Source: PCRC01 sp040384665 (lineage in GTDB: Bacteria > Pseudomonadota > Gammaproteobacteria > Burkholderiales > Burkholderiaceae_C). Taken from it: 64,000 bases of DNA. Below, in pieces: positions 16,911 through 25,557 of this stretch. The translations under genes and the position numbers were made by a program. Under the pieces are notes generated by a model. That model did not search any database and was not told where the DNA came from. It worked only from the letters and a program-made list of their open reading frames with translations. The stretch spans positions 19,581 through 83,580 of the forward strand of contig JAZKIY010000020.1 in NCBI GenBank assembly GCA_040384665.1, given 5' to 3'. How positions within the stretch are numbered: the first letter of the stretch is position 1; every line of letters starts with the position of its first letter.

Positions 16911-18502
16911 AGCGGCGCGCGTTCATTGCAGCCAGCGCGTGGCCGCTGCTCGGCTGCGAACGCACCCCGCCTGACGGCAGCACCCTGCCCGGCGGCTTCA
17001 CCGGCATTGCCCACACCCGCGGCCACCGGCTGCGTGAAGCCACCGCCCAGACACCCAACACCACCCACCGCACCCGCGTGCTGGTGTTGGGCGGCGGTGT
17101 GGCCGGGCTGGCGGCGGCGCGTGCGCTGCGGCAACAGGGCGTGGACGACTTTGCCCTGCTGGAGCTGGAAGACGAGGCCGGTGGCAACAGCCGCGGTGGG
17201 CAGGTGGGTGGCATCGCCTGCCCGCTCGGCGCGCACTACCTGCCGGTGCCCGGTGACAACGCCCGCGAGGTGCAAGACCTGCTGGAAGAACTTGGCCTGC
17301 GCCAGCGTGTGGCCGGCCGCTGGGTCTACGACGAACGCACGCTGTGCCACAGCCCGCAGGAGCGTTTGTTCTTCCAGGGCGAATGGCAGGAAGGCCTGCT
17401 GCCGCTGCAGGGCGTGGGCGAGGCCACGTTGGCACAGTACCGGCGCTTCGCCGAAGCCGTCCAGCAGGCCGCCACAGCGGCGAAATACACCATTCCGATA
17501 TCAAAAGTGCCGCAAGCCCTAGTGCAGGCTTCTTTAGATGCTATGACTTTTGAAGCATGGCTGAACCAACAAGGCCTCACCGACCCCCACCTGCGCTGGT
17601 ACCTGGGCTACTGCTGCCGCGACGACTACGGCGCCGGCATCGCCCGCGTGTCCGCCTGGGCCGGCCTGCACTACTTTGCCAGCCGCCACGGCTTCCATGC
17701 CCCCGGCACCGAACCTGAAGCGCACGACGGCGGCGTGCTCACCTGGCCCGAAGGCAACGGCTGGCTCACCCGCCGCCTGGCCAAGCCGCTGGGCGAGCGC
17801 CTGCACACCGGCCGCACCGTGACGCGCATCGCCAGCCACCGGCATGGCGTCGAGGTGGACGCGGTGGTCGAAGCCACCGGCCAGACCGAACGCTGGCGGG
17901 CCGAGCGCGCCATCGTCGCGCTGCCGCTGTTCGTGGCAGCGCGCGTGGTGGCCGAGCCGTCCGACGCGCTGCGCCGCGCCGCCGCGCAGGTGCACTACGC
18001 GCCCTGGCTGGTCGCCAACCTCCACCTGCGCGCGCCGCTGCACGACCGGCCCGGCGCCCCACCGAGCTGGGACAACGTGCTCTACGGCAGCCAGGGCCTG
18101 GGCTATGTGGACGCGATGCACCAGAGCCTGCAGCGCGTGCCCGGCGCCACCGTGCTGACCTGGTACCGCGCACTGGGCGATGCGCCCGACAGCCGCCGCG
18201 CCCTGCTGGACCGGCCCTGGACCCACTGGCGCGACGAGGCCCTGCGTGAACTCGCCACCGCCCACCCCGACCTGCCCGCCAAAGCCACCCGCATGGACAT
18301 CACCCGCTACGGCCACGCCATGGCCATCCCGGTGCCCGGCACACGCACCAGCGCCGCACTGCAGGCGCTGCGCGACCGGCCGGCCGACGCCTGGCAACGG
18401 CTGTGGCTCGCGCACAGCGACCTGGCCGGTTATTCGGTGTTTGAAGAGGCCTTCACCCTCGGCCACCGTGCGGGCTTGGCCACCGTCCGCGCGGGGCTTT
18501 GA
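16907..18502 (+). CDS. FAD/NAD(P)-dependent oxidoreductase, predicted Tat-exported lipoprotein
   Basis: A 531-residue flavin amine-oxidase-like protein. With TTG 16907 as start (overlapping the upstream stop as TTGA), the N-terminus reads KRRAFIAAS...LLGC, combining a twin-arginine with a lipobox. The Rossmann motif VLVLGGGVAGLAAARALRQQG binds FAD, followed by ELEDEAGGNSRGG. The substrate region has WPEGNGWLTRRLA and NVLYGSQGLGY; the C-terminal GYSVFEEAFTLGHRAG is a typical FAD contact. Coupling to the aminopropyltransferase suggests oxidation of a polyamine-type product (inference). An in-frame copy of the dispersed repeat lies at 17497-17556 (residues about 197-217). Confidence 0.82.
   Translation: MKRRAFIAASAWPLLGCERTPPDGSTLPGGFTGIAHTRGHRLREATAQTPNTTHRTRVLVLGGGVAGLAAARALRQQGVDDFALLELEDEAGGNSRGGQVGGIACPLGAHYLPVPGDNAREVQDLLEELGLRQRVAGRWVYDERTLCHSPQERLFFQGEWQEGLLPLQGVGEATLAQYRRFAEAVQQAATAAKYTIPISKVPQALVQASLDAMTFEAWLNQQGLTDPHLRWYLGYCCRDDYGAGIARVSAWAGLHYFASRHGFHAPGTEPEAHDGGVLTWPEGNGWLTRRLAKPLGERLHTGRTVTRIASHRHGVEVDAVVEATGQTERWRAERAIVALPLFVAARVVAEPSDALRRAAAQVHYAPWLVANLHLRAPLHDRPGAPPSWDNVLYGSQGLGYVDAMHQSLQRVPGATVLTWYRALGDAPDSRRALLDRPWTHWRDEALRELATAHPDLPAKATRMDITRYGHAMAIPVPGTRTSAALQALRDRPADAWQRLWLAHSDLAGYSVFEEAFTLGHRAGLATVRAGL
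17497..17556 (+). repeat. Dispersed repeat R1, copy D, inside the FAD oxidoreductase
   Basis: An AT-richer block within coding sequence: ATATCAAAAGTGCCG, CAAGCCCTAGTGCAGGC, then GCTATGACTTTTGAAGCA. It lines up with intergenic copy B (CAAGCCCTAGTGAAACC, GCTATTGAATCAATAGCA). It stays in frame, encoding ISKVPQALVQASLDAMTFE. Confidence 0.6.
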
Positions 18503-18524
18503 ACCACCACTTTAAGATGCCCAC

Positions 18525-20432
18525 ATGGCCCGCGCGCACGCCCTCCCCCCTCGCCCCCCTGAACGCCCAAACCGCCTGGCCGCTGCCACGCTGGCGCTGT
18601 GGGTCTGCGCGCTGACCGGTTGCAGCCTGTTCAGCCCGCCATCCAGTACCGCCGACGCGGCGACCACGGAAGACTCCGCGCCCACCACCGGCCCCGCCGC
18701 CTACGACCTGGCCATAGAGGCCCCCAGCGAGCTGAAACGCCTGCTCGGCACGCACCTCGACCTCGCCCGTTTCCAGAAGCTGCCGGCGGCCGACGCCATC
18801 AACCCGGCCGACCTCAACCGCCTGGTGCAGGCCGCCCCGGCGCAGGTGCGTGCGCTGCTGGAAACCGAGGGCTACTTCAACGCAGCAGTCAGCGTCAAAA
18901 AACAAGGGGCGGCCGGTGAACTGCCCAGCGTGCAGGTCACGGTGCAGAGCGGGCCCCGCACCACCGTGCAGCAGACCGAGCTCACCGTCACCGGGGACCT
19001 GAACAAGGCCGCGCAGGCCGGCAACACCCGAGCCAGTGAACTGGTGCTGCGCCTGCGCCAGACCTGGAAACTCTCGCCCGGCGAACCTTTCCGCCAGGGC
19101 GCCTGGGGCGACGCCAAAACCAGCACGCTGGGCACCGCCCGTGCTGAGGGCTATCCCGCCGCCAGCTGGGCCAACACCGCCGCCGAGGTGGACGCCCCGG
19201 CCAACACCGTGAAGATCCAGCTCGCACTGGACAGCGGCCCGCTGTTCCGCTTTGGCGAGACCACCGTCGAAGGCCTGCAGCGCTACAGCCCCCAGGCGGT
19301 CAACAACCTGCGCACCTACCAGCCCGGCACCGCGTATTCCGAGAAACTGCTGCTCGACTTCCAGGAACGGCTGCAGCGCGCCAACCTGTTCGAGAGCGCG
19401 GTGCTGGAGATCAACCCCGACCCGGCGGTGGCCGAGGCCACACCCGTCACCGTGCGGGTGCGCGAGCTGCCCAAGAACCAGGCCGAGCTGGGCGTCGGGT
19501 ACAGCGACGGCACCGGCGAGCGCGTCTCCATTGAACACACCAACCGCCGCCTGTTCGACCGCTCGTTCTTCGGCACCGACATCACCGCCCGCAACAAGCT
19601 CGAACTCGGCCGCGACCGCCAGTCGCTGGAGACCGACCTGAACACCCACCCGCTCGAAGGCGGCTGGCGCAACCTGGTGGCGGCGCGGCTGCAGCGCGAG
19701 GTGCTGGAAGGCAGCACCGTGCGCTCCACCCGCCTGCGGGCCGGCCGCGCCATTGAGAGCGAACGGGTCGACCGGCTGTTCTTCCTCGAAGGCACCACCG
19801 CCGCCACCGAAAGCACCAACGCCACCATCCCCGACCGGCTCGACCGCGCCGTCACCGCCAACGTGCACGTCACGCTGCGCCGGCTCGACAGCGTGTTGCT
19901 GCCCACACAGGGCTATGCGCTGCACGGTGAGTTCGGCAGCGGCTACGCGTTTTCCAACGTGGCCGGCAACGGCCCGTTCGCCCGCGCCTATGGCCGCCTC
20001 AACGCCTACAAGCCCCTGGGCGGCCAGTGGCTCGGCAGCGCCCGGCTGGAAGCCGGCCAGGTGTTCGCCCGCGCCAACATCGGTGTGCCCGACACGCTGC
20101 AGTTCCGCGCCGGGGGCGACGAATCGGTGCGCGGCTACACCTACCAGGCGCTCGGGCCGCTGGTCAACGGCACCGTCACCAGCGGCCGGGTGCTGCTGAC
20201 GGGCAGCGTTGAGGCCGCCCACGTGATCGTGCCCAGCATCCCGGCGCTGCTCGGCGCCGTGTTCATCGACGCGGGCTCGGCCGCCAACGACTTTGGCGCG
20301 CTCCGGCCGGTGCTGGGCTACGGCGCGGGCGTGCGCTTCCGCAGCCCGGTCGGCCCGCTGCGGCTGGACCTGGCCTATGCCGACAAATTGAAGCAATTCC
20401 GCCTGCACTTCGGTGTCGGGGTGACGTTCTGA
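18525..20432 (+). CDS. tamA: TamA-type outer-membrane assembly protein (BamA superfamily)
   Basis: A 635-residue Omp85-family protein. POTRA-like repeats occupy about residues 60-330 (ELTVTGDLNKAAQAGNTRASELV, FRFGETTVEGLQRYSPQAV), and the C-terminal half is a 16-strand barrel with the family motif RAGGDESVRGYTYQALGP and GYGAGVRFRSPVGPLRLDLAYA, ending in a C-terminal Phe (FGVGVTF). TamA partners with the inner-membrane-anchored TamB in envelope assembly and lipid transport. The N-terminus carries a lipobox, LTGC with C33, unusual for this family. The gene overlaps tamB by one base. Confidence 0.92.
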   Translation: MARAHALPPRPPERPNRLAAATLALWVCALTGCSLFSPPSSTADAATTEDSAPTTGPAAYDLAIEAPSELKRLLGTHLDLARFQKLPAADAINPADLNRLVQAAPAQVRALLETEGYFNAAVSVKKQGAAGELPSVQVTVQSGPRTTVQQTELTVTGDLNKAAQAGNTRASELVLRLRQTWKLSPGEPFRQGAWGDAKTSTLGTARAEGYPAASWANTAAEVDAPANTVKIQLALDSGPLFRFGETTVEGLQRYSPQAVNNLRTYQPGTAYSEKLLLDFQERLQRANLFESAVLEINPDPAVAEATPVTVRVRELPKNQAELGVGYSDGTGERVSIEHTNRRLFDRSFFGTDITARNKLELGRDRQSLETDLNTHPLEGGWRNLVAARLQREVLEGSTVRSTRLRAGRAIESERVDRLFFLEGTTAATESTNATIPDRLDRAVTANVHVTLRRLDSVLLPTQGYALHGEFGSGYAFSNVAGNGPFARAYGRLNAYKPLGGQWLGSARLEAGQVFARANIGVPDTLQFRAGGDESVRGYTYQALGPLVNGTVTSGRVLLTGSVEAAHVIVPSIPALLGAVFIDAGSAANDFGALRPVLGYGAGVRFRSPVGPLRLDLAYADKLKQFRLHFGVGVTF

Positions 20433-23400
20433 TGGCGGCAGACAAGCCCGACACCGCACCGCCCACACCAGCCACCCGCCGCCGCAGGGGGCTGTGGCTG
20501 GGCGGCAGCGTGGCCGCTGTCTCGGTGCTGACCGTTTTGGCATTGGCCACCGGGCTGTACAGCCTCGGCACCGTGGGTGGCACCGCCTGGTGGCTGGCAC
20601 GGCTCCCCGGCGTGGCGGTGGCCGCCGCCAAAGGCCCGCTGCTGGGCGACTTCTCGGCCGACCAGGTCACGGTGCAGCTGCCGGGCAATGGCGCCAAATT
20701 GCAGCTCGACGGCCTGACCTGGCACGGCCTGCGGCTGAGTTGGTCGTCCACCCCCGGCGCGTGGGTGGACGTGGTGGCCGAATCGCTGTCGGTGGCCCGG
20801 CTGGTGGTCACGCCCGGCCAGGCAGCGCCCGCCCCTGCCCCCACTTCGGCGCTGCAAGCCCCCAAACACCTGCGCCTGCCCCTCACGCTGCGCATCAACG
20901 CCATCGACGTGGCCGAGCTGCAGTTGCCCGGCCTGGAAACGCAGCCCCTGCGCGACCTGCAGGCCCGCATCGGCGTGGGGGCAGACACCGGCCGCCACCA
21001 CCGCATCGACCTGCAACAACTCGACTGGGACCGCTTCCGCCTGAGCGGCCACGCCGAGGTGGCCACCGGTGGCGACATGCCGGTGGACGCCCGGCTCGAC
21101 CTGACCCAACCCAGCCCCGCTGACGCCGCATCCCGCCTGCCCACGCTGCAAGGCCAGCTCACCCTGGCGGGCCCGCTGGCCCAGTTGGCACTGGCCGCCA
21201 AACTGTCCACCGTACAGCCTAAACAACCTAGCGCCAAAGCCGCCCTCACACCGCCTGCCGAACTCAGCGCCAACGCCGTGCTGCAGCCCTTCGCGCCCTG
21301 GCCCGTTTCCACCCTGGCGGCGCGCTGGCAAGCCATCGACCTCTCGGCCTTCACCGCTGCGGCCCCCCGCACGCAGCTGGCCGGCAACGCGCAAGTCAGC
21401 AGCCCCGCACGCGACCAACCCGCCACCGTGCAGCTGGCACTGACCAACCCCACCGCCGGCCGCTGGAGCGACGGCCAGCTGCCACTGCGGCAACTCAAGC
21501 TGGCGCTGCAAACGCCGCCCGACCAACCCCAATTCGCCACGCTGACCCAACTGGACGCCGAGCTGGGCAGCGCCCAACAGGCCGCCGGCCACCTGCGCGC
21601 CACCGGCCAGAACCGTGCCGATGGCTGGGCCCTGAACACCGTGCTGGACACGCTGCAACCCGCCGGACTGGACGCCCGCGCCCCGGCCATGCAACTGAGT
21701 GGCCCGGTCACGCTGCGCGGCCAAGGCACCGCCACGGTGGACCTGACCACCGACCTCCGCGGTCTGGTGCCCGCCCAGAAAACACCGGTGCAACTGCAGC
21801 TCAACGCGCAAAGCACCACCGCACCCGAAGGTGGCCTGCGCGTGGCGCTGCAGCGCGCCCTGCTGCAGGCCGGCGCAGCCCAGGCGACGCTCAACGGTGA
21901 ACTGCAGCGCGCCAACGCCAACGCGCCTTTGCAGGTCAAGGGGCAGGCCCAGCTCCAGGCGTTCGACCCGCTGCTCTGGTGGCCCGGCGGCGCGCCAGCG
22001 GCCGCACGCCAGGGCCGCACGCAGCTCAACGCCAACGCCACGGTGGACCTGTCAATGGCGGCCGCGCCAACCCCTGACAACACCACGCCGAGTGCCCCGG
22101 CCACATGGCAAACCACCCTCGCCCGCCTGTCGGGCCAGGTGCAGGCCACGCTGCGCAACAGCCGCCTGGCCGATGTGCCGGTGGAAGGCGAACTGGCGCT
22201 CCAACAATCCGCCACCGCCCCGGCCCACGCCACCGCGCAACTGCAACTGGCCGGCAACCGGCTCAACGCCGAAGCCAGCCTCTCCCCCGCCAAAGGCCCG
22301 GCGGCCTACCAAGCCGACGTGACCGTAGACGCCCCCACGCTGCAGCGCCTGCAGCCGCTGATGGCCTTGCTGCCCACAGAACCCCGTACCAGCACCGCCA
22401 ACGGCAAGCCTGCCCCGCTGCGCATTGCCGGCGCGGTGCAGGGAAAAGCCAAACTGCAGGGCCAGGATGCGGTGCTGACCAGCCAGGGCCAACTGGCCGT
22501 TCGTGGCCTGGTGGCCGGCCCGGCACAGCTGCAGCAGGCCGACCTGAACTGGCAGCTCGGCACAGCGCTCGACGCGCCCATGCAGCTGCAGGCCAAACTG
22601 TCCCAGCTGGTGCTGCCCGGCCCGTCGCTGGACAGCCTGCAACTGGCGCTGGACGGCACCGCCCGCGCCCACACACTGAACCTGTTGGCCGACGCCCGCC
22701 TGCCCGCCACCACCGCCACGGGCGCCGCCACAGCACCCGCCCGCAAAGCCAACGCCGTGTTGAAGCTGCAAGGTGGCCTGGGCCAAGCCACTGGCGCTGC
22801 CCCCAGCCTGTTGGCCACCGCCTGGCGCGGCACCTTGCAACAGCTGGCCCTGAGCGACCCGGCCAAGCCCGGCGCACCGTGGCTGGCCACACGCGACGTG
22901 GTGTTGGCGCTGCAGTGGGCTGAGGCGCTGCACAGCGTGGAAGCGCAGCCGGGGCAGATTGATTTTCGCGTCGGCACCACCGCCTCCGCACTCCGCTGGC
23001 GCACGGCCCTGTGGCAGCAGACGCTCGGGGCCGATGGCACCGCCGGCAGCACGCGCTACGACGTGCAAGGCACGCTTGACCCCCTTGTGGTGGCCCCCTT
23101 GCTGGCCGAGCTGCAGCCCGACTTTGGCTGGGGCGGCGACCTGGTGGTGGGCGGGCGCATCGCCCTCAAAAGCGACCCCAGCCCGGTGGCCGACGTGGTG
23201 TTGGAACGGCTGCGCGGCGACCTGCAGATCAGCGACGAAACCGACACCCAGGCGCTGGGCCTGACCGACCTGCGGCTGGCCCTCAGCGCCAACAACGGCG
23301 TGTGGAACTTCACCCAGGCGCTCGCTGGCGAGTCCGTCGGTGTGGCGGTCGGCGCCTTCACCGCGCGCACCCGGCCCGGCGAGGCCTTCCCCAACGCCGA

Positions 23401-24691
23401 CACGCCGCTGCAGGGCGTGCTGGAGCTGCAGGTGAAAAACCTCGCCAGCCTGGCCACCTGGGTGCCACCGGGCTGGCGGCTGGGCGGCGCGCTGCAGTCC
23501 AGCGCCAGCCTGGCCGGCAAACTCGGCGCGCCTGAGTTCACCGGCCAGTTGCAGGGCCAGAAACTGTCGGTGCGCAACGTGCTGCAGGGCGTGAACGTGA
23601 CCGACGGCGACGTGGCCATCAGCCTGCGCGGTGAAACCGCCCGCATCGAGCGCTTCAGCGCCCGCGCCGGCAACGGCACGCTGCGCCTGAGCGGCGATGC
23701 GGCGCTGGGCGCAGTGCCCAGCGCCAACGTGCAGGTGGTGGCCGACAAATTCCAGGTGCTGGGCCGGGTGGACCAACGGGTGGTGGCCAGCGGCCAGGCC
23801 CAGCTGCGGCTGGCGGCCAACCGGGTGGCGCTGGACGGCCAGTTCACCGTGGACGAAGGCCTGTTCGACTTCACCCGCAGCGACGCGCCCACGCTGGCCA
23901 GCGACGTGGTGGTCAAGCGCGCGCCCAACCAGCCCGGCACCACCCCCCCAGCGCCCAAACCCGCCGCCCCCAGCGCCGCCCAACGGGTGCTGGTGCTCAA
24001 CCTCGGCATTGGCCTGGGCGAACAGCTGCGCCTCAAGGGGCGTGGGCTCAGCACCCGGCTGCAGGGTGACCTGAGGCTGACCTCGCCCGGCGGCAAGCTG
24101 GCGCTCATTGGCGCGGTGCGCACCGTGGGCGGCAACTACGACGCCTACGGCCAGAAGCTCAGCATCGACCGCGGCGTGGTCACCTTCATCGGGCCGATTG
24201 AAAACCCGCGGCTCGACATCGAAGCCACCCGGCCCAAGACCGACATCCGCGTCGGCGTGACGGTGAGCGGCACCGCGCAAAACCCCCGCGTGCGGCTGTT
24301 CTCCGAACCCGACCTGCCCGATGTGGACAAGCTCTCCTGGCTGGTGCTCGGCCGCGCCAGCAGCGGCCTGGGCCGCACCGACACCGCCCTGCTGCAACGC
24401 GCCGCTGTGGCCCTGTTTGCCGGCGAAGAAGAAGGTGCCGTGACCAAGCTGACCCGCTCGATTGGCCTTGACGAAATCTCCCTGCGGCAGACTGACGGCG
24501 AAGTGCGCGAAACCGTCGTCACCCTGGGCAAACAACTCTCAGAGCGGCTGTACGTGGGCTACGAACGCGGCCTCAACAGCACCGCCGGCAACTTCCAGCT
24601 GCTCTACCGCATCGCCCAGCGCTTCACCCTGCGCGGCCAGACGGGGTTGGACAACGCGGTGGACTTTATTTTTACTTGGCGTTGGCAGTGA
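20432..24691 (+). CDS. tamB: TamB translocation and assembly module protein
   Basis: A 1419-residue AsmA-like protein with a single N-terminal signal anchor (LWLGGSVAAVSVLTVLALATGLYS). Nearly all of the rest is periplasmic beta-rich repeat (the bridging groove), with many GxVxLxGxGxxxV-type strands. The conserved DUF490/TamB C-terminal domain is clear from about residue 1180: GGNYDAYGQKLSIDRGVVTFIGPIENPRLDIEATRP, then SEPDLPDVDKLSWLVLGR, and the terminal YRIAQRFTLRGQTGLDNAVDFIFTW. The ATG overlaps the tamA stop (TGATG), so the two are translationally coupled. Confidence 0.95.
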   Translation: MAADKPDTAPPTPATRRRRGLWLGGSVAAVSVLTVLALATGLYSLGTVGGTAWWLARLPGVAVAAAKGPLLGDFSADQVTVQLPGNGAKLQLDGLTWHGLRLSWSSTPGAWVDVVAESLSVARLVVTPGQAAPAPAPTSALQAPKHLRLPLTLRINAIDVAELQLPGLETQPLRDLQARIGVGADTGRHHRIDLQQLDWDRFRLSGHAEVATGGDMPVDARLDLTQPSPADAASRLPTLQGQLTLAGPLAQLALAAKLSTVQPKQPSAKAALTPPAELSANAVLQPFAPWPVSTLAARWQAIDLSAFTAAAPRTQLAGNAQVSSPARDQPATVQLALTNPTAGRWSDGQLPLRQLKLALQTPPDQPQFATLTQLDAELGSAQQAAGHLRATGQNRADGWALNTVLDTLQPAGLDARAPAMQLSGPVTLRGQGTATVDLTTDLRGLVPAQKTPVQLQLNAQSTTAPEGGLRVALQRALLQAGAAQATLNGELQRANANAPLQVKGQAQLQAFDPLLWWPGGAPAAARQGRTQLNANATVDLSMAAAPTPDNTTPSAPATWQTTLARLSGQVQATLRNSRLADVPVEGELALQQSATAPAHATAQLQLAGNRLNAEASLSPAKGPAAYQADVTVDAPTLQRLQPLMALLPTEPRTSTANGKPAPLRIAGAVQGKAKLQGQDAVLTSQGQLAVRGLVAGPAQLQQADLNWQLGTALDAPMQLQAKLSQLVLPGPSLDSLQLALDGTARAHTLNLLADARLPATTATGAATAPARKANAVLKLQGGLGQATGAAPSLLATAWRGTLQQLALSDPAKPGAPWLATRDVVLALQWAEALHSVEAQPGQIDFRVGTTASALRWRTALWQQTLGADGTAGSTRYDVQGTLDPLVVAPLLAELQPDFGWGGDLVVGGRIALKSDPSPVADVVLERLRGDLQISDETDTQALGLTDLRLALSANNGVWNFTQALAGESVGVAVGAFTARTRPGEAFPNADTPLQGVLELQVKNLASLATWVPPGWRLGGALQSSASLAGKLGAPEFTGQLQGQKLSVRNVLQGVNVTDGDVAISLRGETARIERFSARAGNGTLRLSGDAALGAVPSANVQVVADKFQVLGRVDQRVVASGQAQLRLAANRVALDGQFTVDEGLFDFTRSDAPTLASDVVVKRAPNQPGTTPPAPKPAAPSAAQRVLVLNLGIGLGEQLRLKGRGLSTRLQGDLRLTSPGGKLALIGAVRTVGGNYDAYGQKLSIDRGVVTFIGPIENPRLDIEATRPKTDIRVGVTVSGTAQNPRVRLFSEPDLPDVDKLSWLVLGRASSGLGRTDTALLQRAAVALFAGEEEGAVTKLTRSIGLDEISLRQTDGEVRETVVTLGKQLSERLYVGYERGLNSTAGNFQLLYRIAQRFTLRGQTGLDNAVDFIFTWRWQ

Positions 24692-24818
24692 GCCCTGCTT
24701 ATGCGATCAACCTAATGGCTGCGCCGCACTAGCGCAACCTAGCGCGCTACCCCAAGCTTGGAACGTCTAACCGCCTAGCTTTAGGTCAACGCCGCACTGC
24801 TGTGTGAGTGAAGCCGTC

Positions 24819-24878
24819 TGTGATCACAAGGCTTGACATCTACTTCAAGGTGTGGCACACTTGATTTGTCGTTATAAT
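24819..24878 (+). promoter_or_regulatory. Palindromes and TATAAT box before the winged-helix gene
   Basis: Within the 197-bp gap after tamB are TGTGATCACA (24819-24828, perfect palindrome), TTGACA (24833-24838), GTGTG-G-CACAC (24850-24860, perfect arms) and a consensus TATAAT (24873-24878). TATAAT ends 10 bp before the ATG and no Shine-Dalgarno sequence intervenes, so a transcript from it would be leaderless or nearly so. The GTGTG palindrome sits where the -35 region would be and could be an autoregulatory operator. The 5' part of the gap holds CTAGCGC twice and nothing else recognisable. Confidence 0.5.
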
Positions 24879-24888
24879 AGAATACATT

Positions 24889-25299
24889 ATGGATTTCTCT
24901 GCAGATGAAACTAACGGGCAGTTTGAGGGCAGCGGCTCTCTACTGCGAGACCGCTGGGGGCCTGCGCTTGACGATGGGTTTCTACTTTTACCAACGGTTT
25001 TATTGAGGAACCAATGGCAACTAGGGCTCGATGCTGGCGAGCTTGTAGTGCTGGAAAATCTGTTGGTTTCTTGGAGAGAGCCCGGCCGGTGGCCGGTACT
25101 TCAAGCCCTGACGATATCGAAACGCATGGGTGTTTCGCTTCGGACGGTGCAGCGGCAGCTTGTTAACTTGGAAAAGATGGGACTGATTCGCAAGACCACC
25201 GGCGCCTCACCCCAAGGTAACGGAGATGAAATCACGGCCTACGATTTAAGCGGAACTGTAACGGCGCTCAAGTTGATAGCGCAAAGCTCAAAGGAATAA
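24889..25299 (+). CDS. Winged-helix DNA-binding protein (HTH_36-like)
   Basis: A 136-residue protein of lower GC than its neighbours. The core resembles the HTH_36 type of replication/plasmid-associated winged helices: GFLLLPTVLLRNQWQLGLDAGELVVLENLLVSW, then ISKRMGVSLRTVQRQLVNLEKMGLIRKTTG, a clear helix-turn-helix plus wing. The N-terminal 25 residues are polar and the C-terminus short. It stands alone between the convergent tamB and pepP genes in an AT-richer pocket with palindromes on one side and large hairpins on the other. That setting suggests a transferred cargo gene or a remnant of a mobile element. Its target is unknown. Confidence 0.72.
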   Translation: MDFSADETNGQFEGSGSLLRDRWGPALDDGFLLLPTVLLRNQWQLGLDAGELVVLENLLVSWREPGRWPVLQALTISKRMGVSLRTVQRQLVNLEKMGLIRKTTGASPQGNGDEITAYDLSGTVTALKLIAQSSKE

Positions 25300-25359
25300 A
25301 GCGTGAGCCAGCAGAGGCAACGCAGCTAAAAGTAGAGTTTCGAAAAGTCCGTCCGAAAC

Positions 25360-25469
25360 ATGCGACAAAAACCTTCCCGGGTGCCCCAAAGACCTCCAAG
25401 ACCTTTGGGTGAACTTGTCGCATTGGATAAACCGGGGTGGAAGGCCTCCAAAACCTTTCACCCCGGTTT
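25360..25469. repeat. Tandem hairpins with a shared CCTCCAA loop and flanking inverted repeat
   Basis: The 258-bp gap between the winged-helix gene and pepP holds an inverted repeat ATGCGACAA (25360-25368) / TTGTCGCAT (25415-25423) enclosing a 7-bp stem CCCAAAG/CTTTGGG (25385-25391, 25403-25409). Next comes a 16-bp stem at 25429-25444 / 25454-25469 with one G-T pair. Both loops contain CCTCCAA; on the minus strand both loops read TTGGAGG. There is no T-tract, so simple termination is unlikely. It could be a structured RNA on either strand or a mobile-element remnant. Confidence 0.65.
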
Positions 25470-25557
25470 GTACGGCTATTTTACTTGACCCATTCACAGG
25501 AGCAAGTGGACTACTGCATCGAATGGGGCGGGCGTAATTTCACATCTTTAACAATAC

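Noticed and set aside
24833..24866. TTGACA at 24833 paired with TATAAT at 24873
   Set aside because: The spacing is 34 bp, too long for one promoter.
25288..25497. 69-codon minus-strand frame over the tandem hairpins
   Set aside because: It reads straight through two strong stem-loops, has no ribosome site and no family resemblance; the structure explains the conservation better than coding.
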